Counted from the first letter of the stretch, positions 21,801-33,356 are shown. The stretch is 64,000 bases of DNA from Iris pallida (GCA_029216955.1 JANAVB010010791.1:7596538-7660537), one strand, 5' to 3'. Made by a program: numbers and translations. Notes: generated from the letters alone by a model not told the origin.

Positions 21801-22949
21801 GCTGATGCAATATTCAACATCCCATTATCAAATACTGGATTATCTGATACTCTATGTTGGAAGCATACTACTGATGGAAACCTTACTACAAAATCGGCCT
21901 ATCGAGTTATTCATGAATCTCTCAATAAAGAGGCCAACCTCTCTGTATTATCCTCATTTACTGAGTGGAAGAAATTATGGTCGAACTCTCATATCTGCCC
22001 GCGTGTCCTTCTATTTGCCTGAAGATCTCTTACCAATTCATTGCCTACCAATTCAAATATTCATCGAAGGATTGACCATGTTGATGCAATATGTCCATTA
22101 TGTCAGGTATGTGAAGAAACTAACGATCATCTTCTTTTGCAGTGTCCTATAACAGAGAAAGCTTGGTGTCATAATTCTACCTTTACGAGACTTTTACATC
22201 ATCACTCAACAATTTCCACTTTCCTTACTTTTCTGCTCAAAGAGGGTGATCGAAAATCTTTGTCATCATGCTTCTACCTCATGTGGGCTATTTGGAAAGC
22301 AAGAAACAAATTTGTTTTTGAGAATATGAAGATCGACATCAACCGGATTATTTCTGAAGCGATTGTATTGCAAGACACATATGAAGGCTATAATCTGAGG
22401 GATCCTACACTGGTGTCTTCAACAACAATGAGTGTTTTGAATCCAACTTGGCAACTACCATTGAACAACAACTTGAAGATTAACTTTGATGGAGCATTCC
22501 TTGATGGGAAAATGGCAGCTGCAGCTCTATTAAGGGATGGTTCGGGTCGATTTCTAGGAGCTGTTTCAAAATCTCAACATGGCGGATCACCTATTGAAGC
22601 TGAGGCCTTGGGTATTCATCTTTCTCTGATTCTTGTTAAAAGGAACTCTCTTAGCAACACTGTGATTGAAGGTGATTGTAAGCCATTGATCGAAGCGATC
22701 TTATCCAAATTTGATACGGTTATATGGTTAGCTCGTCACACAATTTGCTCTGCAAGAAATCTTCTACAAACTTCAAACAACATTTCTTTTCCATTTGTTC
22801 GAAGATCTGGTAATAGGTGTGCTCATCAACTGGCTTCACATGCTCTGTTTTTCAATCCTGTAAATACTCTTACTGTCCATGATAGCATTCCCTCTTGTAT
22901 TTCTGATTTTGTTGATCTGGACATTTTACATTGTAATTTGACTGTTTGA
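18847..22949 (+). pseudogene. LINE-2 ORF2: endonuclease - RT - zf-RVT - RNase H, nearly intact
   Basis: Starts ATG at 18847, overlapping the ORF1 stop. The endonuclease reads SWNYRGLRNDPTI, FLSEIRCSS, GDCNAIL (usually GDFN) and SDHNPI. An in-frame TAG lies at 19840-19842, after which the same frame goes on to 21738. RT shows PGPDGYPAAFYQ, LIPKSSCPSTANDFRPIALC, GIRQGCPLSPYLF and FADD at 20887-20898. The frame shifts near 21740, and a TGA at 22020-22022 (probably from TGG) interrupts the frame before a zf-RVT (CPLCQVCEETNDHLLLQCP). RNase H (22470-22860) keeps INFDGAF, EAEAL, EGDCKPL and AHQLA. So there are three or four disabling changes in about 1,360 codons. Confidence 0.93.
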
Positions 22950-22992
22950 ATGAATGAATGATGTTTATTTCAAAAAAAATAGCCACATATGC

Positions 22993-23373
22993 CAGGTCAA
23001 GTCCAACTGACGGTCAAATATACGAATTCAAATAAATATAGATCATCTCCAATTAAAACAATCTTTTTCCATTGTTATTATTCCAATGAATTATGCTCTG
23101 ATACCATATTATTTATCCAATGTATCCAGAAACTCGTAATATTAGAAACAGATCCAACATTATATATTAAATTTTTACCATCCATGTTTACAAGTATCGT
23201 TAAGCAACCAAACTTATAGAGTAATACTATATCTCCCTCCAGAATATTAGAACATACATATTTTTTTGATCTCTCTCCTTCAAAAAATTTTACTGATCTT
23301 TATTTTCTTTGATATCAGTAAATCTATGCAAAAAATATTTTTTTCAAGCAAACTTTGTTAATCAATGCTCCAT
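22993..23373. other. Right flank of LINE-2 / left flank of Copia-2, homologous to part of 52540-52890
   Basis: No gene is visible. The first ~230 bases match 52545-52880 (for example GTCCAACTGAC, CAATTCAAA and CAACATTA..TATTAAA with changes), so this is the continuation of the region split by LINE-2. It ends at the TCCAT target of Copia-2. Confidence 0.65.
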
Positions 23374-23670
23374 TGTAAGCAATAATCCGGACATAAACTT
23401 ACTCCTTAGCCACTCATTCTTGTGGTACCCCTGGAATAGGTCTACAAAATCATGCATATCCACAAGTAGGGAGGCTATAGATCCTAAAATTTACTTCCAT
23501 GAGCATGTTAGTTACTTGTTTTTTCTTGTATATAAGTAGCAGTCCGTATGTAGTTAAACCATTGAGTTGAATACAAGCTTTATTATCCATTGCCTTAGAA
23601 GAGTGTTTGTTTGTCTCCTTTTTTGTATCACAAACACACATTTGTTTGTGCGATCCTTTAGAAGCTAACA
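23374..23670 (+). repeat. Copia-2 5' LTR
   Basis: Starts TGTAAGCAATAATCC and ends AGAAGCTAACA. A TATATAAG box near 23528-23536 is the likely promoter. A (T)6 and a tail-signal-like region follow. Confidence 0.95.
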
Positions 23671-23672
23671 CG

Positions 23673-23684
23673 TGGTATCAGAGC
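23673..23684 (+). promoter_or_regulatory. Copia-2 primer-binding site
   Basis: TGGTATCAGAGC, two bases after the 5' LTR, complementary to initiator methionine tRNA. Confidence 0.95.
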
Positions 23685-23689
23685 CGCGT

Positions 23690-26600
23690 TTGAGGAGATG
23701 TGCAAGCCTGGAGATGTGTTGCCACAGACACCAAGGCAGGAGTGCAACCACCCAGCCGTTGACCACACTGGTGAAGGAAGGCAACTTGGCACTCTCATAT
23801 CCTATCCTTACAAGTACTAACTACTCTATATGGGTGGTTAAGATGAGGGCTAACATGCGTGCTCAAGGCGTGTGGAGCGCGGTTCAGTCCAAGGCCGACG
23901 AGTAGATGAGCGAGCACAAGGACCAAGCAGCCCTTGCACTCATCTTCAATATGGTAGACGAAGAGAGCTTCATGCACATCTCTGACAAGGAGAATGCCAA
24001 GGAGGCATGGGAAACCTTGCACACGGTGTATCTGGGAGATGATCGTGTCAAGGAGGTCAAGCTCCAAATACTCCGATGGGAGTTTGAGGGGCTCCGAATG
24101 TCGAAGACCGACACGGTCGATGGCTATAGTGCGAAGGTAACAAATCTGGTGAATCAGATCAGAACTCTTGGTGACACGCTCGAGGAGTCGTACATTGTCA
24201 AGAAGGTATTGCGATCAGTAGCTGAGAGGTTCATGGCACTCGCCGCAATCATTGAAGAGTTCGCAGATCTCAAAGAGAAGAAGTTGGACCAGATCTTTGG
24301 CTCCATGTAGGCGAATGAAGAGCGGATGCACACACATGCACCACGACAAGGTCAGATAATGCTACTGAAATCTGACCAGAAGTCGTCACAAGAGGTGGAG
24401 GAGAGCTCGAATGCCGGAGGGCGTGGACGTGGTAGAGGTCATGGTCACGGAAGAGGTCGCGACAGAGGCAGACGTGACAATGACAGGCCTGTTCGCGACA
24501 AGTCGAAGTCCAAATGCTTCAAGTGTGGGGACTTCGGGCATTTCGTTGTCGGATATCGCAGCAAGCCAGAGCCAGAAGCTAACCTAGCCAAGATTAACTT
24601 CAAGGATGATCAAGACACAATTTTGGTGGCATCTCATGTGGAGAAGTCGTGCCAGATGACGTGGGGGCCTGGAAGCATCCCCAAGCATGGTGGTGAAGAC
24701 ATTGTCAGACCCGAGGAGCTTTGGTACCTAGACAATGGTGCTAGCAACCACATTACCGGAGAGAGAACCAAGTTCTTGGAGTTTGAAGAGAAGGACATCG
24801 GCGGTGTACGGTTCGACGACGGCTCGGAGATCAGCATCAAGGGCATTGGTAATATTCTTCTACAATACAAGACAGGGGAGCACAAGCTACTGGAGGGTGT
24901 CTACTACCTCCCTGAGCTGTAGAGTAATATCATCAGCATGGGGCAATTGGACAAGCAAGGGTGGAAGATCATCATAGGAGGTAATCAGCTAAAGCTTTAC
25001 GACAGAAACAACGCCCTTATTGCAAGAGTGTGGCGGACTGAAAACTTCTTGTACAAGCTTGCCTTGAGAGTGTGCTCGCTTGTGTGTTTGTCGATGAAGA
25101 CACAAGATGTAGCATGGATCTGGCACATGCGCATGGGACACCTCAATTTCCATGTACTGCGGACCATGTGCGCAAAAAAGATGGTCGAGGGGATGCCGAT
25201 GATAGAGCACTTGAACAAGGTTTGCAACGGGTGCCAAACCACAAAGATGGCATGACAACCATTTCCTGATAAGGCGGAATTCAGAGCGAAGTCGCCACTG
25301 CAGCTGGTGCATACGGATGTCTGTGGTCCCATCACTCCAACGACACCAGCAGGTAACAAATTCATTCTGTTCATTGTCGATGACTACAACAAAATCATGT
25401 GGGCGTACCCACTGACATTGAAGAGCGAGGTCTTCAACACTTTCCGACGATTCAAGGTGGCGGTGGAAGCTGAATCAGGTCACAAGTTGAAGGGGCTCAG
25501 AACCGACCGTGGCGGCGAGTTCATTTCACATGAATTCAATAAATATTGCGAGGACGAAGGCATTCAACGCTACCTCTCAGCCCCGTATTCATCATAGCAG
25601 AATGCAGTTGTGGAGCATCACAACCGAACCATGTTGGCGACAGCACGAAGTCTGCTGCACTCTCGAGGTATGCCTGCTTGGTTCTGGGGTGAAGCTGTTA
25701 GACATGCCATGTGTTTACTAAACAGGTCTCCGACGAAAGCTCTAGACGGCATGAAACCATACGAAGCATAGACAGAAAGGAAGCCGAATCTGCATCATCT
25801 GCACACATTTGGCTGCTTGGCGCATGTCAAGGTGCTTCGTGGTCACCAAGGAAAGCTGGAGGACAGGAGCACGATCATAGTGTACCTTGGAGTTGAGCCT
25901 GGCACCAGGGGACATCGTCTCTATGATCCCATGACCTAGTTTGTACGTGTGAGCCGTGACGTTGTGTTTAGAGAAGATGAACAACACGACTGGAGCACCG
26001 AAGCAAACCAACTTAGGGTCGTCCCTGTCACCTTCACCGTATAATACAATGAGGAGCATGTACCTCTAACTCCAGCGACGATGCTGATCTCTCCAAGAAC
26101 ACCACGCACGCCACCAGATGGAGATAGTGCAACAACATCTGAACTTGAGACATTAGGGTTTAATGTGCCTGTAGTGAGACGGGAGTCTGGAGCAAGAAAT
26201 GAAATGCCGCCAATCGGATAAGCTTCAGATCCCAACATCGACGGAAGTGGACCACATAGATACCGTGACTTGTCTGATATCTATGACAACACAAGTGAGC
26301 TCCATATGTGTAAGCTGCTCAACGATGAGCCTCAAAGCTATAACGTAGCCGCACTTGACCTCAACTGGAAGCGAGCAATGGAGGTTTAGCTTGAAGCCAT
26401 CCAGAAGAACAAGACATGGAGTCTTGTAAAGTTGCCGGAGGGTGCACGAGATATAGGGCTGAAATGGGTGTACAAGCTCAAGAAGGATCCAAATGGCGAC
26501 GTCATCAAGTACAAGGCTCGACTGGTCGCCAAGGGCTATGTCCAATGCCAGGGCATCGACGTCGATGAGGTGTTTGCACCGGTGGCTAGGCTGGAAACCA

Positions 26601-27869
26601 TTCGGCTCATTCTCGCACTAACATGTCAACGAGGTTGCGTGTGCATCACATGGACATCAAATCTGCTTTTCTGAACGGCGAGCTCAAGGTGGATGTCTAC
26701 GTTGCACAGCCAACTGGGTTCGTCGTGAAGGGTCAAGAGGACAAAGTATACAAGCTTCATAAAACCTTGTATGGTCTATGTCAGGCACCACGAGCATGGA
26801 ACTCAAGGCTGGATGCATACTTTGCTGTCACTTGGTTTTAACAGATGCCCACAAGTGCATGCCATGTACGTGCGCTATCAGGAGAACGAGATGCTGCTTG
26901 TTGGAGTCTATGTTGACGATCTTATTATCACCGGCTCAAATCTTAGACATGTGAAGGAGTTCAAGCATTAGATGAAAGGTGAGTTTGAGATGAGTGATCT
27001 CGACGACCTCAGCTACTACCTTGGCATAAAAGTGCAGCAAGGTGCCAATGAAGTCAAGTTGAAGCAAACGGCCTACGCCAAGAAGATCCTCGAGCAGACC
27101 GGGTTGTTGGAGTGCAATGCAAGCAAAACATCCATGGAAACAAAGCTGAAACTCACCAAGTCAGATACAAGCCCAAAGGTGGATGCAACACACTATCGGA
27201 GTATTGTCGGAAGTCTACAATACTTGACGCACTCCAGGCCCGACATCGCATACTCCGTTGGCGTGGTGAGTCGCTTCATGGAGGTACCGACGCAGACTCA
27301 TTATGCTGCCATCAAGCGGATACTGCGATATGTGAAGGGAACACTACATTATGGCCTTGAGTTTGTCAGAGGACAAGTAGAGGAGCATCTTCAAGGCTAT
27401 TGTGATAGCAACTTGGCCGGAGATTTGGACGACCGCAAGAGTACTACTGGAATCATCTTCTACTTCTGTAAATGTTCGATCACTTGGACTTCACAGAAAC
27501 AGAAGACAGTGGCATTGTCTTCATGTGAGGCGGAGTATATGGCGGCGACGGCAGCAACTTGTCAAGCTATTTGGCTGAATCGCATGGTGGAGATGATGAC
27601 AGGGAGTGCAAATTGTTAAGCAAAGCTACTAGTAGACAACAAGTCTGCAATTGCATTGGTGAAGAGTCTTGTTTTTCACGATAGAAGCAAGCATATAGAT
27701 GCACGCTATCACTTTATCAGGAATTGTGTCGAGAAAGGGCATATTGATGTGGAGTACGTGAGCAGCAAAGAACAAGTTGCAGACATCCTGACAAAGGCTC
27801 TGAACCAATCCATGTTTGAAGAGCATCGTTGGAACATTGGAGTCAAGATCTCTCGGAGTGAAGTTCAGA
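23690..27869 (+). pseudogene. Copia-2 gag-pol, one frame with about a dozen stops
   Basis: Gag (23770-24640) reads NYSIWVVKMRANMRAQGVWS and has a zinc knuckle CFKCGDFGHFVVGY, the last Cys replaced by Tyr. Protease: WYLDNGASNHITG (24722-24760). Pre-integrase: MGHLNFHVLR and CNGC. Integrase: HTDVCGP, RTDRGGEF and an interrupted NAVVEHHNRTMLA. RT: LKWVYKLKKDPNG, DIKSAFLNGEL and YVDDLIITGS (YVDD at 26909-26920), SRPDIAYSVGVVSRFM. RNase H: CDSNLAGDLDDRKSTTG, SSCEAEYMAA and VADILTKAL. Stops fall at 23903, 24308, 24920, 25253, 25595 and further sites through integrase and RT, most of them TAG. A short +1/-1 frame excursion lies near 26620-26800. Outside these the frame is constant. Confidence 0.93.
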
Positions 27870-27882
27870 TTAGGGGAGAATA
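27870..27882 (+). promoter_or_regulatory. Copia-2 polypurine tract
   Basis: TTAGGGGAGAATA immediately before the 3' LTR. Confidence 0.8.
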
Positions 27883-28180
27883 TGTAAGCAATAATCCGGA
27901 CATAGACTTAGTCCTTAGCCACTCATTCTTGTGGTACCCTTAGAATAGGTCTCCAAAATCATGCATGTCCACAAGTAGGGAGGCTACAGATCCTAAAATT
28001 TAGTTCCATGAGCATGTTAGTTACTTGTTTTTTCTTGTATATAAGTAGTAGTCCGTATGTAGTTGAACCATTGAGTTGAATACAAGCTTTATTCTCCATT
28101 GTCTTATAAGAGTGTTTGTTTGTCTCCTTTTTTTGTATCACAAACACACATTTGTTTGTGCGATCCTCTAGAAGCCAACA
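27883..28180 (+). repeat. Copia-2 3' LTR
   Basis: Same ends and internal landmarks as the 5' LTR. It is followed by TCCGT. Confidence 0.95.
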
Positions 28181-29907
28181 TCCGTTGACTATATACGCCT
28201 AGCTAATGCTCAAAACATAGAATACGAATATCTTTTAGATCACGTTCCATCTACAATTCATTGTGCATGTAACGTAGAGATGCTGTTTCTTTTTTCCTTC
28301 TCTCCTCTCAATCTCTCGGTGCAATTGGCCACGTTGGTGCATGTATATCCTTCTCCCATTGAGGAGGTTACTTGATTTGATTAAGACCTTAGATTATATG
28401 TCATTATTTTGAGTGGCTTTAGAAGAAAACATTTTTTTTTTTTTTTTGCCTTTTTGGGGAAGGAATTTGGTTCCTTCAGGTACATAAATGTTTAGTTGCT
28501 TCCGGTTGACCTTTTATTTGATAATTCGTTCCAAGATGTTGATGATGACTTCTCTAAAATATTTTTTTGTAGATTTATTCTCCTCTATGTCTCGTTTAAC
28601 TTCTTCTATCTGTCTAAGTGGGTATATGATTTTGTTCCTTAAAATTGACTTTTCTTTTTTTACAAGGTGACCGTAGTTAGCGGTGGGTATTATTCGGTTT
28701 TGACTATTTAGTTTTGTACGATTTTGACTATCCTCCAATTATGCTCTCTCTGGTGACAATTACAACGAACAATTCATATATTTCATTGTTCGGGAAGTCC
28801 AAATACTGCAACAAAAATTGTTGAGGTCCGCTATAACAATATATTCTGCGTGCATGGTATAATGATACCAGCCAAGCACACGTAACAGTTATCCATAATC
28901 ACTATGAAGTTTTTGAGGCAATGAAAAAAAAATTTTAGACCAAATTTATGGACAAGTTGTCTGTGTTGTATGTGATGATACCTAAAGAAGCTATAAATTA
29001 GACTGTTACGAAGCCTGAGGTTTCCATAAGAAATTTTCTAGGGGGAGAATACACCAATAGATTAAGATTTGCAGTTTTGATAAATTAGGTTAGCAGTGTT
29101 GATACTATAGAGTAGGTATCGGTAGTATCATCGGTTTTGGATCGAAGTCAGATTTTTTTTGGTATCGAAAAACAAATAACTATTAAAATTTTAGAAAAAA
29201 ATATTTTACATATTTGGAGATAATTTTAAGTATTTCATGTGTTGCTTTTTAGTAATTTTAGAATTTAATGAAATAGTAGTCTTCCTGCCGATTAGTTTAC
29301 ATAAGTTTTTTTCTTTTACATAATTTTATAACTTTACTACGCTTTACACCCTTGCTGATTAGTCTTTCTCATTCAATTTTCATTGCCGATTTAACTGAAA
29401 AAGAGACCCCAGATGTCGGTATTGGTCAGTATTGGCATCGATCAATATCAAATGGGGACATCAAACTATATCGATATCGGTCATATCGAATCGATATTGA
29501 CCGATAAGGGTGAATAGAACCCAATTGAAAATACCAGTGTCTATATGCATCCAAGTGTCTATATGCATCCCAGTACATACATATACTAAACGGGAATGAT
29601 ATTTACGAAAGGATATAACAGACTTCATAGACTTTTCAAGTGAATTCTTCTTAGAAAATTTTGCTAGGTTGCCCAAGTTGAACTCCACTTCATGTAAAAC
29701 AAACACATACTTAATAGTGCTGAATAGAGGTTCACTCAACCTAGACACAATCCGAATCCACATGAGAAAAAAAAAATCAATAAGTATATATTCCTATAAA
29801 TTAGTCAGACGAAGCAAATCTTTTTCCATCACTCCCACACTACATATCAACTTATAATTTCTATTCCCCCTCAAGTATCATACTAAAAAAGGAAACATTC
29901 TTGCATC
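28181..29907. other. Non-coding, AT-rich spacer
   Basis: No frame with protein character. It contains a T-run at about 28431-28447. Between 29100 and 29500 lies a stretch with repeated GGTATCGGT / ATCGATATCG words that looks like a decayed dispersed repeat. Otherwise I see nothing. Confidence 0.5.
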
Positions 29908-29915
29908 TATAAATA
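29908..29915 (+). promoter_or_regulatory. Candidate TATA box for the MIR169 locus
   Basis: TATAAATA in the context CATCTATAAATACATAG, about 165 bp upstream of the miR169 arm. Plant MIR genes are transcribed by RNA polymerase II with such boxes. The distance fits, but other A/T-rich boxes exist in this spacer. Confidence 0.45.
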
Positions 29916-30071
29916 CATAGCTCATCACAAGTATGTGAAACAATGCTGCAGCAGAAGAACATGCATGATTTAAAGGAAGAGAGAAATAGGAAGCATAGAT
30001 AGATGGATAGATAGTCAGCTAATGTCCAAGCACACATGCTAGGGCCTTGCCTGCAGTAGGGAGAGAGAGGT

Positions 30072-30166
30072 GTAAAGCCAAGGATGACTTGCCCCGGCTT
30101 GCTGCACGTCGGCAGCCTCGGCTGCCGACAGAGTTGCAAGTCGACGGCAAGTATCGGCGGCTTTAC
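30072..30166 (+). ncRNA. MIR169: MIR169 precursor hairpin
   Basis: The 5' arm at 30075-30093 reads AAGCCAAGGATGACTTGCC, the core of miR169, which guides cleavage of NF-YA transcription factor mRNAs (nutrient, drought and nodulation responses). The opposite arm at about 30145-30166 pairs with it: GTAAAGCC, GAT and ACTTGCC are matched, with one 3-base internal loop and one bulge. Inside lie CTTGC/GCAAG (30098-30102 with 30136-30140) and a tip stem GTCGGCAGCC / GGCTGCCGAC (30108-30129). The folded length of ~95 nt suits a plant precursor. The usual second-to-last bases (CGA, CGG or CUA) read CC here. A minus-strand ORF across this region (29861-30208) is a shadow of the hairpin. The mature 5' end is inferred by similarity. 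Confidence 0.85.
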
Positions 30167-30960
30167 TCGTCCCTCTTCTTTTAACCCATGTAAGGCTCTT
30201 GCATGCATGACTCAATCTTCGTTCGACCTAACGCTGCAGGGAGATCGATCACGTTATAACTCGTGTGCTAATTGGAAGGAATAAATAGTTTTTCACAGGA
30301 TCGAACTTATCCAACCAGGATGCGCTGTCTCTACCTGCTGACCACTAGAACCATGAGGCTTTGAGGTATGGTATCATAATTATTTCATCGGGTTTATCTT
30401 CTATATATCGGCAAATGCTTGTAATCAAAATGGTTAAACATGCGCAGTACGTTTGTCGGTGGCTGCAGAGAGGTTTAAAAACAGGACTGCCGCTTTGAAT
30501 TAGCTGATTTTCATTAATCGTAACTTCATCAATCTTACTGATGGATACCGTTGTATTTTCTGCTACTACCTGATGGTCAAGTTAAGTTACAATAATGTTG
30601 TACACACATCCACCACCACCACCACCATCTACACGCATCACCCAAGTTTTAGCTGTTGATGCGCATAGGGGAGTGTTTATATCTTTATAAAGTTTGAAGT
30701 ATTAATTGTGATCTTAATAAAGTGTAAAAATTTATAGTACTGGTTGAGATCAAAACGACTCCTACCGGATTACTCAATTCTTTGTTATTTCTATATATCC
30801 ATGCACAGGAAGTTGTTGTGTAACGAGGCCGATCGAGCTAGTGTATGTTACGGGTCTTTTTCCTAGGTGGAGAATGCCCGGAGGACAGGACGATGACGAG
30901 AGCCATTCGGGAAGTCGAAGGTTTCCACTATTGAAAATAAACTTTATTTTGTAATCATAT
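30167..30960. other. Non-coding spacer 3' of MIR169
   Basis: A short (CAC)n run at about 30609-30630 and no convincing gene. The 3' part approaches the LTR of Copia-3, whose left edge I cannot place exactly. Confidence 0.4.
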
Positions 30961-31351
30961 TTGTGAGCCAACAAATCTAGTTGGTCCACTACCATTGGAC
31001 TTTGTTCATTTAGTTTTTTAGTGTTAGTCTATATTCTAAGATGTTATATGCCTAGAATGTTATTGAGCATTTTAAAATATCTATTTTCTAGAGATATCCT
31101 AATATTATAATTGTAAAAGAGTTTATAATGATCAATATTTTTATTTTAACAAGTGTGTAGACTCTTCTAAGAGTCCTATAAATAGGGATGCTCTTTCCTC
31201 ATTTTGTATACAACAAAAATTATAAGCATAGTGCTCTTATAAAAACAAATTTCCCTTCCTTTCTTCTCTTCCACCAAATTTCTCTCTATAATTTTATCTC
31301 GCTCCAAATTGGTTCCTCCTAGTTAGTTGACCTACAACAATTCCAACAAAG

Positions 31352-31363
31352 TGGTATCAGAGC
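31352..31363 (+). promoter_or_regulatory. Copia-3 primer-binding site
   Basis: TGGTATCAGAGC, three bases after the LTR end CCAACA. Confidence 0.92.
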
Positions 31364-31383
31364 GATGTGGTAAGAGGTCGAAG

Positions 31384-32250
31384 ATGGCAAGCGAGATGAC
31401 TCTCTTCCAAGTTTCCATCCTCAGCAAGAACAATTATGTCAATTGGAGCAAAAAAACTTTGCTAGAAGCACAAAATTCATGAGAGGTCGTCGAAAAATGA
31501 TATATCGAGACACTTGATGAGGCTTTGTATCTCAAGCTCAAAAGGAGATTTTGAAAGCTTCAAGAAAGAGGGATAAGAAAGCTCTCTTTCTTATCTACCA
31601 AGTCGTAGATAATGATACGTTTGAGTTGATTTCAAGTGCAATAACCTCTAAAGAAGCATGAGAGAAACTTCAAATTTCTTACATAGGAGAGGAGAAGGTG
31701 ATGAAGGTATGCCTCCAAACTTTAAGAGGTGAATTTGAAACATGAAAGAAAACTATTCTGGACTACTTCGCTAGAGTTGTAGACATTGTCAACAATTGAA
31801 AATAATTAATGGTGAAAGCATGACCAACACTCGAGTGATGAAGAAAATTCTTTTCTTTTTGTTTTCATAATTTGTGCGTATCGTAGTAACTAGAGATGAA
31901 ACTAAGACTTGAAGACCATGACTATTGAGCAACTTAAGAGCTTACTACAATCCTATGAAGAAAGGAGAAAGAAAAATTAAGAAACATTAGAGCAAGTCCT
32001 TCAAACGAAGCTCGCCTTCAAGGAGCAAGGTGAAATCTTTTCCAATCAAAGAAGTCAAAGAGATCGTGGTCTATGTCATGGAAGAGAGAAAAGAACACAA
32101 TACAAAACATTCAACAATGGAGAAAGATGTCAAAACTATCCTACAAGAGAACGTTGAAGAGAAAACTTCACAATAAGAGATGAAAATCAAATGTATGAAT
32201 TGTCATAAGCTTGGACATTATGTGTATTGGATTGTAGAAATACAACTAAA
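31384..32250 (+). pseudogene. Copia-3 gag remnant
   Basis: ATG at 31384 opens MASEMTLFQVSILSKNNYVN, then WSKKTLLEAQNS, then a stop and EVVEK, which is the typical Copia gag start (NYxNWSxKxLLxAQxxWEVVEK) with stop codons. A zinc knuckle near 32190-32235 reads CMNCHKLGHYVYW, the last Cys lost. Frameshifts separate the parts. Confidence 0.82.
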
Positions 32251-32329
32251 AATGTTAAAGAAAAATCTCACTATGTTGAAGATGAAATCTAATATAACTC
32301 AACTTTATTATTTGCGCACAAAGAAGAAC

Positions 32330-32650
32330 AAGAACAAGAAGATACAGACACATGGTACCTTCACATGAAAGAAAACGGCCATATGTGTGGAAGTATAAAC
32401 ATCTTTATGGATCTTGATGAGTTCATTGGTAATTATCTCACTTTTGAATATGATATAGAAATATCGATGAAGGAAGAAGAGAGTGAAGAAAAAGTCATTC
32501 AAGAAATTGATACTAATGGAGACATTGTGTCCAACGAAGAAAGCTCGCAGCAATTGGGTGTTCAAGAAAGAACTTATGACTTAGTTCCTCTCACGGAAGA
32601 AGAGGATAAAGTGCGTGTGAAGAAGTGCAAGAATCTATTACTCCGCTTGT
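32330..32650 (+). pseudogene. Copia-3 protease remnant and following acidic segment
   Basis: DTDTWYLHMKENGHMCGS replaces the family motif WYLDTGASNHMCG, so the catalytic Asp-Thr-Gly is destroyed. It continues FMDLDEFIG and then a Glu-rich segment (EEESEEKVIQEIDTNGD) that may be the hinge region between integrase and RT, joined here by deletion. Confidence 0.65.
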
Positions 32651-32739
32651 GACATCAATACCATCTCAAGAAGACTCTCCAACATCATATTCTTGGATGA
32701 GAAAAGTCCTCCACACATGAAGGGCTTGAAAGATGAGAT

Positions 32740-33039
32740 TCAGTTAATAAATAATCAAAACGATCTAACAAATTTTTGCCTTTTGGCAAATTGTGAACCA
32801 ATAGGTTTTGAAGAAGTGAAGCAATGTAAAAAGGGAGTAGATGTCGTGCATAAAAAATTCAAGGATATCATAATGGACGACACTTAGGAGCTAGCGACAC
32901 TTTCAAAGTGGCAAAATCAAAATTAGAATAAAATGTATTTACAAGTCAAAGAATAATTCTACAACTCAAAGAATAATTCTCAAGATGAAGTCAAGAGTTA
33001 CAAGCATAGACTACTTGCAAAAGGCTACAATCAAAGATT
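32740..33039 (+). pseudogene. Copia-3 RT N-terminal remnant
   Basis: LTNFCLLANCEPIGFEEVKQ and HKKFKDIIMDDT match the start of Copia RT (CEPxxFEEA..W..AM). Further on, YKHRLLAKGYNQR is the KARLVAKGYxQR motif. The coding sequence stops at the solo LTR and resumes at 34287-34316 as LSIGYNE, in line with the GIDYxEVF continuation. Confidence 0.78.
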
Positions 33040-33356
33040 TGTTGGCACATTGATGATTTTGATATATTGACTATAATTAACATCTGTACCGTTTTAGTCC
33101 TATCACTCTACAGGAACGATAGGAAGCATTTTATTGCTAACAAAAGATGCTTCCAACACCTACAACACAAACATAGCTCATAGATTGCACTCAAAAAATT
33201 CAAAGGTGAAAGCAAAAGAATCCAAGATCAGAAGCTTTACTAAATCTTTAAGTGTCTGTAAATGTCTATAATTTTTTTGTAAACACTTACATATGGATGA
33301 CAAAACAAAAAAGCAAAATCCTTCTTTAACATTCAAATAAACATCTATGAAGAAGC

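Larger units (their letters stand above)
16851..22977 (+). mobile_element. LINE-2: full-length L1-type LINE with RNase H
   Basis: A 15-bp target duplication AATAGCCACATATGC (16836-16850 and 22978-22992) fixes both ends. The element has a 131-bp 5' UTR, ORF1 (622 codons), ORF2 and a short 3' UTR ending TTTC then eight A. The domain order, DUF4283-type ORF1 with zinc knuckle, then endonuclease-RT-zf-RVT-RNase H, is that of plant L1 elements with an acquired RNase H. It has only a few disabling changes, so it is much younger than LINE-1, but it is not autonomous as it stands. Confidence 0.95.
23374..28180 (+). mobile_element. Copia-2: Ty1/copia LTR retrotransposon
   Basis: 297/298-bp LTRs (23374-23670 and 27883-28180), TGTAAG..AACA ends, target TCCAT on the left and TCCGT on the right (one transition), an initiator-Met primer site and a purine tract. 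The interior carries gag-pol as one frame in Copia order. By eye the LTRs differ at about 15 of ~298 positions, i.e. around 5%. Many single stops in otherwise aligned coding sequence make it inactive. Confidence 0.96.

Noticed and set aside
23411..23671. ORFs inside the Copia-2 LTR
   Set aside because: They lie wholly in LTR sequence and recur in the other LTR with changes that do not keep the frame.
29861..30208. 115-codon minus-strand ORF over the MIR169 hairpin
   Set aside because: No domain, odd composition, and it is fully explained as the complement of the hairpin and its flanks.
30895..31020. Left edge of the Copia-3 LTR at a TG near 30962
   Set aside because: Kept only as an approximate border. 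With no 3' LTR or target duplication, the exact start cannot be supported.
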